Assembly: GCF_040819555.1 (NCBI RefSeq)
Contig: NZ_CP161920.1
Coordinates: 2,789,001-2,853,000, forward strand
DNA length: 64,000 bases
Source of the DNA: Nitratireductor sp. GISD-1A_MAKvit
Lineage (GTDB): Bacteria; Pseudomonadota; Alphaproteobacteria; Rhizobiales; Rhizobiaceae
Direction: 5' to 3'
The notes beneath the pieces are model-generated. The model searched no databases, had not been told where the DNA came from, and worked only from the letters and a program-made list of their open reading frames with translations. Position numbers and translations under genes: made by a program. Of this stretch, positions 39,184 through 49,047 are shown one piece after another (the first letter of the stretch is position 1; each line of letters opens with the position of its first letter).

Positions 39184-39392
39184 CGCGCGGTCTGCCGGTC
39201 TCAGCTGGGGGCTGAACGGAGGGCCGTATGCTTCCCTTTTGGATAAGCGTGCGTTGTGAAGACAGGTTCTTCCGCCTCCCGTGTCTCCGCTCTCGACCGT
39301 CCAACGCGCTTTTCTTCGGCCCTTCGGGGACAAGACAAGTCGCAGAGGCTTAGCCGCTGGGTCGGTGGATGGAAACGAAGAAAGGCAAGACA

Positions 39393-39824
39393 ATGGCACT
39401 TTACGAACACGTGTTCCTTGCCCGGCAGGATCTCTCGCAGCAGCAGATCGATGCTCTTGTTGAACAGTACAAGGGTGTGATCGAAGCTGGTGGCGGCACC
39501 GTCGGCCGGGTCGAAAACTGGGGACAGAAGTCCCTCGCCTACCGGATCAAGAAGAACCGCAAGGCATATTTCACGCTCATGGACATCGACGCTCCGGCTG
39601 AAGCCGTGAAGGAAGTCGAGCGCCAGATGGGTCTGTCGGAAGACATCCTGCGCTTCATGACGATTCGCGTTGATGCGCATGAGGAAGGCCCTTCCGCGAT
39701 GATGCAGCGCCGCGACGACCGTGGTCCGCGCCGTGACGACCGTGGCCCGCGTGGTCCGCGCCGTGACGATCGTGGCCCGCGCCGCGACCATGACCGCGAC
39801 AGCAACAAGGAAGGCTCCGAATAA
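39393..39824 (+). CDS. rpsF: 30S ribosomal protein S6
   Basis: S6 sits on the 30S platform as a pair with S18. The 143-residue protein begins [15 protein letters not shown] and has the core [25 protein letters not shown] fold segment. Beyond residue ~108 it carries a basic-acidic tail with repeated RRDDRGPR units. In-frame codons upstream are available, but ATG 39393 gives the conserved start and has AAAGGCAAGACA before it. The stop overlaps rpsR by one base. Confidence 0.97.
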
Positions 39825-40072
39825 TGGTCGACATCAATCAGATCCCGACGCGGCGTCCTTTCCACCGTCGCCGCAAGACCTGCCCGTTCTCCGGCGCCAA
39901 CGCACCGAAGATCGACTACAAGGACGTAAAACTCCTGCAGCGCTACATTTCCGAGCGCGGCAAGATCGTTCCCTCCCGCATCACGGCGGTCAGCCAGAAG
40001 AAGCAGCGTGAGCTGGCAAAGGCCATCAAGCGCGCCCGCTTCCTGGGCCTTCTTCCCTACGTGGTGAAGTAA
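39824..40072 (+). CDS. rpsR: 30S ribosomal protein S18
   Basis: S18 partners S6 on the small subunit. The 82-residue basic protein has the conserved [17 protein letters not shown]-terminus and [16 protein letters not shown] core, ending [16 protein letters not shown]. It overlaps rpsF by one base, the standard S6-S18 arrangement; rplI follows 205 bases on. Confidence 0.97.
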
Positions 40073-40243
40073 GACATTTCGGCGCGGGCGGCTTTCCGCC
40101 CGCCCCCTCCCCGCGGCGGGCGCGGATGAGGTTTCTGCAAATCCCGAGTTGGGGCAACGGCCCCTAACTGCCACCTTGGGCAGGACAGCGACCTGCATGC
40201 CGCACGGCGGCATTTCCGTTTCTGACCTGCCTTGATGAAATTC

Positions 40244-40258
40244 CGGCGCTTCGCGCCG
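40244..40258 (+). promoter_or_regulatory. Hairpin just before the rplI ribosome site
   Basis: CGGCGC pairs with GCGCCG around TTC, ending about 20 bases before the rplI ATG and just upstream of AAAGGAC. It could influence rplI translation or simply be a processing site. A second stem (GCGGGCGG/CCGCCCGC) lies right after rpsR at about 40085-40104. Confidence 0.4.
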
Positions 40259-40277
40259 ATGACAAAGGACAGAAACG

Positions 40278-40899
40278 ATGGACGTCATCCTGCTTGAACG
40301 TATCGCCAAGCTCGGCCAGATGGGCGATGAGGTGAAGGTGAAAGACGGCTACGCACGCAATTTCCTGCTGCCCAAGGGCAAGGCACTGCGCGCCAACGAG
40401 GCCAACCGCAAGAAGTTCGAGAGCCAGCGCGTCGAGCTTGAGGCCCGCAACCTGGAACAGAAGAAGGAAGCCGAGGCTATCGCAGAGAAGCTCGACGGCA
40501 AGTCCTTCGTCGTCGTTCGTTCGGCCGCCGAAACCGGCCAGCTCTACGGTTCGGTTGCCACCCGCGACATCGTCGAGATCCTGGCCGAGGAAGGCTTCAA
40601 GATCGGCCGCAACCAGGTTGAGCTCAACCAGCCCATCAAGACCATCGGTCTGATCAACGTGGCCATTGCGCTGCATGCCGAAGTCGAGGTCACCGTCACG
40701 CTCAACGTCGCCCGTTCGAGCGACGAGGCCCGAACGCCAGGCGCGTGGTGAGACACTTGATTCCGCCGAAGCCATCTACGGCGAAGACATCAACGACAGC
40801 GCTCGCCCGGACGAGTTCTTCGATCCGGAAGCGGAGTTTGAAGACGAGGATGGCGCTGCCGAAGAAGCCAATGAAGAAGAAAGCGACGAAAACGCGTAA
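40278..40899 (+). CDS. rplI: 50S ribosomal protein L9, frameshifted
   Basis: L9 binds 23S rRNA and helps keep the reading frame. The N-terminus [24 protein letters not shown] is intact. The frame breaks at 40729-40731: GACGAGGCCCGAACG should be GAC GAG GCC GAA CGC, continuing as [17 protein letters not shown] and an acidic tail to 40899. Removing one C gives 206 residues, a normal alphaproteobacterial L9 with its acidic extension. As read, the protein would end 11 bases on with PGAW. Confidence 0.94.
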
Positions 40900-40920
40900 T
40901 CCGCGCGTTTTCCGTCAAAA

Positions 40921-40940
40921 GCCGGGCGTCATCGCCCGGC
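40921..40940 (+). terminator. First GCCGGGC hairpin after rplI
   Basis: GCCGGGC-GTCATC-GCCCGGC follows rplI by 20 bases but lacks a T-run. An identical hairpin with a T-run follows at 41082. Confidence 0.5.
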
Positions 40941-41027
40941 CAGACTGCTGACAAACCTCCCGGCGGCACGAAATCACTCAAGATTCACGGAACGTCTCGG
41001 ATTCACATCGCGAACAAAACGGAATCA

Positions 41028-41068
41028 AAACCCCTCGATTCCGACTTCTGCCAAAAATCGAGGGGTTT
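41028..41068. repeat. Inverted repeat with 13-bp arms
   Basis: AAACCCCTCGATT (41028-41040) and its exact complement AATCGAGGGGTTT (41056-41068) flank a 15-base spacer. It lies between the two hairpins after rplI. A second terminator or a regulatory stem is possible. Confidence 0.65.
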
Positions 41069-41081
41069 GTAATCAATCTGA

Positions 41082-41108
41082 GCCGGGCGTCATCGCCCGG
41101 CTTTTTTT
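41082..41108 (+). terminator. Terminator of the rpsF-rpsR-rplI operon
   Basis: GCCGGGC-GTCATC-GCCCGGC followed by TTTTTTT is a canonical rho-independent terminator. Confidence 0.85.
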
Positions 41109-41316
41109 GTCCTGGCCGGCACTGGATCCGAGCACGCGCTCCCTTTTTCAGCCGGTTGGCGAAAAGGTCGTTTGGCCCGAATTCGTCCCTCTACCCATGT
41201 CATGAAGCGGCAGGAGCGGGCATCTGGACGAATGCCTGCAGACCCGCTGCCCCTTTTCAACGGGCGTATATTTGTTTCATACTCGCATTCTCCCGTGCGT
41301 TTCTGGGGGTATTGCG

Positions 41317-42578
41317 ATGAACTGGTTGCTTGAAAAATTCGTTTCTCGCCTTGTCCGCAAAGGGAAACTTCTGATCACCGATGCGGCCGGAACACGGCAT
41401 GAATTCGGCGATGGAAGCGGCGAACCCGTCCATGTTGTCATTCACACGGCGGCTGCAGAACGCGCCATCATGCTGGATCCGACACTGGCCGTTCCCGAGC
41501 GCTACATGGACGGCGAGCTTGACATCGTGGAAGGCGATTTACTGCGCTTCCTCCATCTTGCCTATTCCAACATGGACCAATCGGGGCCGTCTCTGTTTTC
41601 GGCCAGGCTTCTTGAGGTTTTGAGGAACTCCCTCCGCCGCCTTCAGCAATTGAACACGGCCGCTCGGGCCAAGCGCAACGTCCATCGACACTACGATCTA
41701 TCAGAGGAGCTTTACCGGCTCTTTCTGGACGAGGACATGCAGTATTCCTGCGCCTATTTCGAAACGCCGGAGGCCTCGCTCGAGGAGGGCCCCAACGAGC
41801 CAAGAAACGCCATATCATGGCCAAGCTGGCGCTGGAGCGTGGACATAAAGTGCTCGACATCGGCTGCGGATGGGGCGGGCTGGGGCTCGATATCGCACGC
41901 GGTTTCGATGCCGACGTGCTAGGGGTCACGCTCTCGGAAGAGCAACACCGGGTGGCCAGTGAGCGCGCCCGCGAGCAGCAACTTTCCGACAGGGCCCGTT
42001 TCGAGGTTGTAGACTACCGCTCACTCAAGGGGCCTTTTGACCGCATCGTCTCGGTCGGCATGTTTGAGCATGTAGGGCTCAACCACTATCGCAGGTTTTT
42101 CGATCAAAGCGCCCGGCTGCTCGCTGAAGACGGTGTGATGCTGCTGCACACGATCGGGCGTTCGGCCCCGCCTGCCGCCACCAATGCATTCATCCGCAAG
42201 TACATATTCCCGGGCGGCTACATTCCCGCCTTGTCGGAGGTGATGCCGGCAATAGAGAGATCGGGGCTGATCGTTACAGATGTCGAGATCCTGCGCCTGC
42301 ACTACGCCGAAACCCTGAAGCACTGGCAGGAGCGCTTTCAGAAAAACCGCGCCAAGGCAGTGGAGATATATGACGAGCGTTTCGCGCGGATGTGGGAATT
42401 CTACCTGGCTGGATCTGAAGCTTCATTCCGGTGGCAGGAAATGGTGGTGTTCCAGATTCAGCTCACCAAAAAGCGAGAAACCCTGCCGATGACCCGGTCC
42501 TATATCGCCGAAACCGAGAAACGGCTGACGGGTTCGGTAGGGAAAAATTCCAGAAAATTCGCACAGGCTGCTGAGTAG
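41317..42578 (+). CDS. cfa: Cyclopropane-fatty-acyl-phospholipid synthase family, frameshifted
   Basis: It transfers a methylene from SAM to unsaturated acyl chains of membrane lipids. ATG 41317 begins MNWLLEKFVSRLVRKGKL. The catalytic half has the SAM motif VLDIGCGWGGLGLDIA and the conserved FEHVGLNHYRRFF. The break at 41787-41793 needs two bases removed: GAGGAGGGCCCCAACGA should be GAG GAG GCC CAA CGA, giving SLEEAQRAKKRHIMAKLALE. The corrected protein is 419 residues, normal for the family. Cfa-like paralogs with other methyl-transfer roles exist, so the exact substrate is not certain. Confidence 0.9.
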
Positions 42579-42814
42579 CCCCGATAGGTCATACGTGGCA
42601 TTACGAACACGATGTCAAGCGAATCGTTTAAACTGCAGGCAATTTTCGAGACGCTGTGCATTTTGATCCGTGGATAGTGGGATTACCTGACCTGGCGGTC
42701 AATTCACCCCTTACCCTGAGTGCATCAACCGTCTACGAGAGTGATGGGGTGCCGGGCGTCGCGATTGCAGTTCGTCCGGCCGCGCGTGGTGAAATCATAC
42801 CGGAACAGATGCAA

Positions 42815-44308
42815 ATGGCAGAGGCGGCAGTCCGCAAGCTAGAGACGGCGGAGACCCAGCTTTATCGGGAAGCGCCCAACAACATCGAGGCCGAGCAGGC
42901 GCTGCTTGGCGCGATACTGGTGAACAATGACGCTCTTTATCGCGTCTCGGACTTCCTTAAGCCGGTTCATTTCTATGAGCCGCTTCACCGCAAGATCTTT
43001 GAGGTTGCCGGCGAGCTCATCCGCATGGGCAAGACGGCCAACCCGGTCACGATCAAGACCTTTCTGCCGGCCGAGGAAAAGGTCGGCGAGCTGACCGTGG
43101 CGCAATATCTGGCGCGTCTGGCGGCTGAAGCGGTCACCATCATCAACGCCGCCGACTACGGGCGTGCGATCTATGACCTGGCGATTCGCCGCGCGCTGAT
43201 CACGGTTGGCGAAGACATGGTCAACATCGCCTATGATGCGCCGGTGGACATGGCACCCAACAAGCAGATCGAGGACGCGGAGCGGCGTCTTTTCGAACTG
43301 GCCGAAACCGGACGCTATGATGGTGGGTTCGAGAGTTTTGGCGACGCGACCAAGATCGCCGTCGACATGGCCAATGCCGCCTTCATGCGTGACGGACATC
43401 TTTCGGGCATCTCGACGGGTCTGCGCGACCTCGATGGACGCATGGGCGGGCTTCAGCCTTCCGATCTGATCATCCTTGCCGGCCGTCCGGCCATGGGCAA
43501 GACCTCTCTTGTCACCAACATTGCCTTCAACATCGCAGCGGCCTACGAGCCAGCCCAACAGGCAGACGGATCCTTTGCCGCAGCCAATGGCGGTGTGGTT
43601 GGCTTTTTCTCTCTCGAGATGTCGTCAGAGCAGCTCGCCACCCGTATCATTTCCGAGCAGACGGAGATCCCCTCCTCCAAGATTCGTCGCGGTGAAATCA
43701 CGGAGAGCGATTTCGAAAAGCTTGTGGCCTGCGCTCAGACGATGCAGAAGATCCCGCTCTTCATCGATCAGACAGGTGGCATCTCCATCGCCCAGCTCGC
43801 GGCCCGTGCAAGGCGTCTCAAACGCCAGCGTGGCCTCGACGTCATCATCATCGACTATGTTCAGCTCATGCAGGGTTCGTCGGCGAAATCTGCACAAAAC
43901 CGCGTGCAGGAGATCACCGAGATCACCACCGGCCTCAAGGCACTGGCCAAGGAGCTTTCTGTGCCTATCATCGCGCTTTCGCAGCTTTCGCGTCAGGTAG
44001 AAGCGCGCGACGACAAGCGCCCACAACTTGCGGATCTGCGTGAATCCGGGTCGATCGAGCAGGACGCCGACGTCGTTCTGTTCGTGTACCGTGACGAGTA
44101 TTATCTGAAAAACAAGGAGCCCAAGCCCGGCACTGAAGAATACATGCAGTGGGAAGCTGAGATGAACGAGGTGCGCGGCAAGGCAGAAGTCATCATCGCC
44201 AAGCAGCGCCACGGCCCCACCGGCACGGTGCAGCTTGCCTTCCAGGGCGAATTCACCCGCTTCTCGGACCTTGCCGAAGAGGACCGCATGCCCGAGCGTT
44301 TTGAGTAA
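42815..44308 (+). CDS. dnaB: Replicative DNA helicase
   Basis: The hexameric replication-fork helicase. The protein is ~497 residues from ATG 42815 (MAEAAVRKLETAETQLYREA). The N-terminal domain has NNIEAEQALLGAILVN; the RecA-like domain has Walker A GRPAMGKTSL (~235), GFFSLEMSSEQLA, and DVIIIDYVQLMQG. The in-frame codons before 42809 code for an unlike extension, so I do not extend the gene to 42656. alr follows. Confidence 0.95.
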   Translation: MAEAAVRKLETAETQLYREAPNNIEAEQALLGAILVNNDALYRVSDFLKPVHFYEPLHRKIFEVAGELIRMGKTANPVTIKTFLPAEEKVGELTVAQYLARLAAEAVTIINAADYGRAIYDLAIRRALITVGEDMVNIAYDAPVDMAPNKQIEDAERRLFELAETGRYDGGFESFGDATKIAVDMANAAFMRDGHLSGISTGLRDLDGRMGGLQPSDLIILAGRPAMGKTSLVTNIAFNIAAAYEPAQQADGSFAAANGGVVGFFSLEMSSEQLATRIISEQTEIPSSKIRRGEITESDFEKLVACAQTMQKIPLFIDQTGGISIAQLAARARRLKRQRGLDVIIIDYVQLMQGSSAKSAQNRVQEITEITTGLKALAKELSVPIIALSQLSRQVEARDDKRPQLADLRESGSIEQDADVVLFVYRDEYYLKNKEPKPGTEEYMQWEAEMNEVRGKAEVIIAKQRHGPTGTVQLAFQGEFTRFSDLAEEDRMPERFE

Positions 44309-44315
44309 TGATGCG

Positions 44316-45491
44316 ATGAGCCAGAACGATCCGCATCTGCGCGGTGCCGACCCTCGTGTCGCCGGTGGGCGGCTAACGGTCGACCTCGATGCCCTCGCAG
44401 CCAACTACAGATATCTTGCCGAACAATCGACGCCGGCCGAGGCCGCTGCCGTGGTGAAGGCGGATGCCTATGGGCTGGGCACCGGCCCCGTGGTCGAGGC
44501 ACTGGTTGACGAAGGCTGTCGCAAATTCTTCGTTGCGCTACCCGAGGAAGGACTTGCCGTTCGCAGGGCTGCCCCTGAAGCCGAAATTTATGTCTTCAAT
44601 GGTCTTTTCAGTCCAGAAGCGGCCTCCTTCTACCGCGAGGGGAGGCTCCTGCCGGTTTTGAACTCGCAGTCTGATCTTGCCATATGGGAGGCCCATGGCT
44701 GGGACGATGCTGACATGCCCCGCCCCTGTGCCCTTCATGTGGAAACCGGCATGAACCGGCTCGGGCTGACACCCGAACGAGTGCGCATCCTCGCACAGGA
44801 GAATGCGCTGACCGGTGCGCTTACGCCACGGCTTATCCTGAGCCATCTGGCGTGCGCCGACACGCCGGACCACCCGATGAACCGGCAACAACTGGAAGAA
44901 TTTCAGGCACTTCGCGCTCTTTTTCCAGATGCAGATTCAAGTCTGGCAAACTCCGCGGGCATCTTTCTCGGCGGCGCGTTCTTGTGCGACGTCACCCGTC
45001 CGGGCGTGGCGCTTTATGGCAGCAATCCCGTCAATGGAACTCACAACCCGATGCGCCCCGTCGCTTCCGTACAGACGCGCGTCGCGCAATTGCGGCACGT
45101 GCCGGCAGGCGGAACGGTCAGCTATGGCGCCACCGTATTGAACCGGGACACGGTCGTTGCCGTGGCGGCCACCGGATATGCGGACGGCTACCATCGTTCG
45201 GGCTCCGGCGCCGGAGTGCCGCTGCGCGAGACGGTTCCTGAGGGTGCCTGCGGTTTTGTCGATGGTAAACGTGTGCCTGTGCTCGGTCGCGTAACCATGG
45301 ATCTCACGCTTTTCGATGTGACCGACCTTGGCCCCGACGCCCTGCAGGTGGGCGACTTCATCGAACTCATGGGTCCAGACCTGCCGGTGGACGACCTGGC
45401 CATTGCGTGCGGCACCATTTCCTATGAACTTTTGACCTCGCTCGGACACCGCTTCGAGAGGCATTATGTACGTGGGGGAGCGCGTATCTGA
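44316..45491 (+). CDS. alr: Alanine racemase
   Basis: A PLP enzyme making D-alanine for the cell wall. The 391-residue protein has the PLP lysine in AAVVKADAYGLG (~residue 45), the ALHVETGMNRLGL strand, and the second catalytic tyrosine in SYGATVL. It starts eight bases after dnaB and its stop overlaps the radA start (TGATGG), so dnaB-alr-radA is one unit. Confidence 0.94.
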   Translation: MSQNDPHLRGADPRVAGGRLTVDLDALAANYRYLAEQSTPAEAAAVVKADAYGLGTGPVVEALVDEGCRKFFVALPEEGLAVRRAAPEAEIYVFNGLFSPEAASFYREGRLLPVLNSQSDLAIWEAHGWDDADMPRPCALHVETGMNRLGLTPERVRILAQENALTGALTPRLILSHLACADTPDHPMNRQQLEEFQALRALFPDADSSLANSAGIFLGGAFLCDVTRPGVALYGSNPVNGTHNPMRPVASVQTRVAQLRHVPAGGTVSYGATVLNRDTVVAVAATGYADGYHRSGSGAGVPLRETVPEGACGFVDGKRVPVLGRVTMDLTLFDVTDLGPDALQVGDFIELMGPDLPVDDLAIACGTISYELLTSLGHRFERHYVRGGARI

Positions 45492-46981
45492 TGGCTCGTG
45501 CGCGCGTTCAGTTCATCTGTCAGAATTGCGGGACGGTGCATGCGCGCTGGGCCGGCAAGTGTGACGGCTGCGGTGCATGGAACACACTGGTTGAGGAAGG
45601 CACGTCAAGCGGCATTGGCTCAGGCCCGCAGGCCGCTTCCCGCAAGGCACGCAAGGGCCGCGCGGTGGCTCTCACGACACTCTCCGGCGACATTGAAGAC
45701 GCACCGCGCATCACCACCGGCATCGGCGAACTCGACCGGGTGACGGGTGGCGGTTTCGTGCGTGGCTCGGCGCTGCTCGTCGGTGGCGATCCGGGCATCG
45801 GCAAATCCACCCTGCTCACTCAGGCCGCCGCTGCCCTTGCTGCACGCGGTCATCGCATCGTTTATGTCTCGGGCGAGGAGGCGGTCGCTCAGATCCGCCT
45901 GCGTGCCCAGCGCCTTGACGTCGCTCAACAGCCGGTGGAGCTGGCCGCCGAAACCAATGTGGAAGACATTCTGGCGACCATCGAGGATGGCAAACGGCCG
46001 GACCTGGTCATTCTGGATTCCATCCAGACGCTGTGGACAGATCTGGCCGATTCCGCGCCTGGGACCGTAACGCAGGTGCGAGCCTCCGCTCAGGCGATGA
46101 TCCGCTATGCCAAATCGACCGGTGCCGCCGTGGTTCTGGTGGGACACGTGACCAAGGAAGGCCAGATCGCCGGCCCCCGGGTGGTGGAGCACATGGTCGA
46201 CGGGGTTCTCTATTTCGAAGGTGAAGGCGGGCATCACTACCGTATTCTGCGTACGGTGAAGAACCGCTTTGGCCCGACCGATGAAATCGGTGTCTTCGAG
46301 ATGGGTGACAAGGGCCTGCGTGAGGTTTCCAATCCGTCCGAGCTGTTTCTGGGCGAGCGTAGCGCAGCGGCTCCCGGAGCCGCCGTCTTTGCCGGAATGG
46401 AGGGAACAAGGCCGGTTCTTGTGGAAATCCAGGCCCTTGTCGCCCCCTCACCTCTCGGCACACCGCGCCGCGCCGTGGTCGGCTGGGATTCTGCCAGACT
46501 TTCCATGGTCTTGGCGGTTCTTGAGGCGCATTGTGGCGTGCGTTTTGCAACCCATGACGTGTATCTCAACGTGGCCGGCGGCTATCGTATTTCCGAGCCT
46601 GCAGCAGATCTGGCGGTCGCGGCAGCACTGGTCTCATCCCTTACCGGGCTTGCCCTGCCAGCCGATTGCGTTTATTTCGGCGAAATCAGCCTTTCGGGCG
46701 CTGTCAGACCCGTTGCTCATGCAGCGAGTCGTCTCAAGGAAGCCGAGAAGCTCGGTTTTGCCCAGGCGGTCATGCCGCCAGGCAACGAGGACGGCTCGGG
46801 TGCGATTGCATCGCGATCAGCCAGACCCGAGGCGCTGGCCGAACTGGTTGCCCGCATAGCGGGAGCCAAGGCGGCCCTGAATGATATGGATTGGCGGCCC
46901 TGTGCCCGAAAGACGTTACAATGCCCCTGCGGGGACCAAAAGGTTGACCATATGCGGGCATCCCAATTGCCAGAGGAGTAG
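45491..46981 (+). CDS. radA: DNA repair protein RadA, likely stop-codon readthrough
   Basis: RadA is a RecA-like ATPase that helps branch migration. It has the zinc finger CQNCGTVHARWAGKCDGCGAW, Walker A GDPGIGKSTL (~96), the KNRFGPTDEIG motif, and the Lon-like C-terminal domain. As read it is 496 residues. Removing one C of 46875-46877 turns GCG GCC CTG AAT into GCG GCC TGA, which ends the protein at 462 residues, close to the E. coli length of 460. The extra C-terminal tail is unlike the family, so I think the true stop is at 46880. Confidence 0.92.
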   Translation: MARARVQFICQNCGTVHARWAGKCDGCGAWNTLVEEGTSSGIGSGPQAASRKARKGRAVALTTLSGDIEDAPRITTGIGELDRVTGGGFVRGSALLVGGDPGIGKSTLLTQAAAALAARGHRIVYVSGEEAVAQIRLRAQRLDVAQQPVELAAETNVEDILATIEDGKRPDLVILDSIQTLWTDLADSAPGTVTQVRASAQAMIRYAKSTGAAVVLVGHVTKEGQIAGPRVVEHMVDGVLYFEGEGGHHYRILRTVKNRFGPTDEIGVFEMGDKGLREVSNPSELFLGERSAAAPGAAVFAGMEGTRPVLVEIQALVAPSPLGTPRRAVVGWDSARLSMVLAVLEAHCGVRFATHDVYLNVAGGYRISEPAADLAVAAALVSSLTGLALPADCVYFGEISLSGAVRPVAHAASRLKEAEKLGFAQAVMPPGNEDGSGAIASRSARPEALAELVARIAGAKAALNDMDWRPCARKTLQCPCGDQKVDHMRASQLPEE

Positions 46982-46989
46982 GGGTGACA

Positions 46990-47529
46990 ATGCCAATCAC
47001 GTTGCTTGACGGAATCCTTGTCGGCTTCACGCTCGTTTCGGCCATGCTGGCCATGGTGCGCGGCTTTTCCCGCGAGGTTCTGTCGATTGCTTCATGGGCA
47101 GCGGCTGCTGTGGCTGCCTATTATTTCCACCCCCTGGTTCTGCCTTATGTTACGCCGTATATAAGCAATGAGATGCTTGCACTTGCCGTCGCTGCAGCGG
47201 TGGTGTTTCTCATTGCGCTGGTGGTGGTGACGATCATCACGATGAAGATCGCCGATTTCATCATCGATTCACGCATCGGTGCGCTGGATCGAACACTCGG
47301 CTTTCTCTACGGCGCTGCAAGGGGTATTCTGGTTGTGGCCGTGGCGCTTCTGTTTCTCAACTGGCTGATGGGTTCCAATCCGCCGAGCTGGGTCGCAGAA
47401 GCCAAATCCCGTCCGCTTCTCGACGGTGTCGGCCACTGGATACAGAGCATGCTTCCGGATGATCCGGACAACTCGGTGTTCGATCGCCTGTCCAATGGCG
47501 TCTCAGGCGATGGTGAAACCGCTAACTGA
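46990..47529 (+). CDS. cvpA: CvpA family membrane protein
   Basis: A 179-residue inner-membrane protein with four hydrophobic helices. The N-terminus TLLDGILVGFTLVSAMLAMV with RGFSREVLSIASW is the CvpA signature. In E. coli it is needed for colicin V production; its broader role involves envelope stress. Its position just upstream of purF is the standard one. A GTG two codons upstream is an alternative start. Confidence 0.92.
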   Translation: MPITLLDGILVGFTLVSAMLAMVRGFSREVLSIASWAAAAVAAYYFHPLVLPYVTPYISNEMLALAVAAAVVFLIALVVVTIITMKIADFIIDSRIGALDRTLGFLYGAARGILVVAVALLFLNWLMGSNPPSWVAEAKSRPLLDGVGHWIQSMLPDDPDNSVFDRLSNGVSGDGETAN

Positions 47530-47552
47530 CGGTTTGGGCCGTCTGTGTCACA

Positions 47553-49047
47553 ATGAAAGGGCGGCCAGAAATGGCGACGGAAGATAATTTGCCTCTCGCG
47601 GGCGAATCGGATGACCATTTTCATGATGAATGCGGCGTGTTCGGCATTTTCGGGCGCAGCGATGCTGCTGCGATCGTGACACTTGGCCTGCATGCCCTGC
47701 AGCATCGCGGACAGGAAGCGGCAGGCATCGTTTCTTTCGACGGCACCCAGTTCCATGTGGAACGCCATATCGGCTTGATCGGGGACCGCTTTACAAAACA
47801 GGCAGTGCTGGACCGACTGGATGGTAGCCGAGCCATCGGACACACGCGATATGCCACCACCGGCGGCTCGGGCCCTGCGCAACGTGCAGCCTTTCTTTGC
47901 CGAATTATCGGATGGCGGGCTTGCGATTGCCCACAATGGCAACATCACCAATGCCATGACGGTGCAGCGCAGGCTTCAGAAAGAAGGCGCGATCTTCTCA
48001 TCCACCTCCGATACCGAGACCGTGTTGCACCTTGTTGCCACCAGCAAAGGGCGGGACACCAATTCCCGCTTTATCGATGCGGTACAGCAGATCGAAGGGG
48101 CATTCTCCATCGTCGCCCTGACGTCCAAGAAGATGATTGGCTGCCGCGATCCCCTTGGTATCCGCCCTCTCGTGCTCGGCGACCTCGATGGTGCCTATAT
48201 TCTGGCCTCCGAGACCTGTGCGCTCGACATAATCGGCGCGCGTTTCGTGCGTGATCTCAAGCCAGGCGAGATGGTGGTCGTCACCGAAAAAGGGATCGAA
48301 AGCTTCTTTCCTTTTGAAAACGAGGAGAAGCCGCGGTTCTGCATATTCGAATATGTGTATTTCGCCCGACCGGATTCCATCGTCGAGGGGCGCAATGTGT
48401 ACGAAGTCCGCAAGGAGATCGGCGCGGAACTCGCCCGCGAAATGCCGATCGAGGCGGATATCGTGGTTCCCGTTCCCGATTCTGGAACACCTGCTGCCAT
48501 CGGTTACGCGCAGGCGGCCAACCTGCCCTTTGAACTGGGCATTATCCGCAATCACTATGTCGGGCGCACCTTCATCCAGCCGACCGATTCCATCCGACAC
48601 ATGGGTGTGAAGCTGAAACACAACGCCAACCGGCGCTGCATCGAGGGAAAACGGGTGGTTCTGGTCGACGATTCCATCGTTCGCGGCACGACCAGCCAGA
48701 AGATCGTTCAGATGGTGCGGGATGCGGGTGCGGCCGAAGTGCACATGCGCATCGCGTCTCCACCGACGCGCTCGCCCTGCTTTTATGGTGTCGACACGCC
48801 CGAAGCCGCCAAACTGCTCGCTTCGCGCATGTCGATTGAAGAGATGGCAGACTTCATCCGTGTCGATTCGCTGGCGTTTCTGACGATTGACGGGCTTTAC
48901 CGCGCAGTCGGCGAAGCGGCCCGCAACATGGACCAGCCGCAATATTGTGATGCCTGTTTCACACGGGACTATCCGACGCGGTTGACCGATCATGACAGCA
49001 CCGACAATGTGCGCTCGCTTTCCCTTCTTGCAGCAGGCGGACAATGA
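47553..49047 (+). CDS. purF: Amidophosphoribosyltransferase, frameshifted
   Basis: The first committed enzyme of purine synthesis. The glutaminase nucleophile is in DECGVFGIFGRSDAA, about 20-30 residues in, after a short propeptide. The PRPP-binding loop VLVDDSIVRGTTSQKIV is in the C-terminal half. The frame breaks at 47873-47875: GGCTCGGGCCCTGCGC should be GGC TCG GGC CTG CGC, continuing as LRNVQPFFAELSDGGLAIAHNGN. Removing one C gives 497 residues, the usual size. The start may be 47553 or ATG 47571. cvpA-purF is the standard order. Confidence 0.94.

Noticed and set aside
39717..39824. CRISPR-like or satellite repeat
   Set aside because: The repeats are in frame and code for the RRDDRGPR tail of S6; there are no spacers.
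42656..42814. Longer N-terminus for DnaB
   Set aside because: The added residues are unlike DnaB; the family-like start is at 42815 (or 42809).
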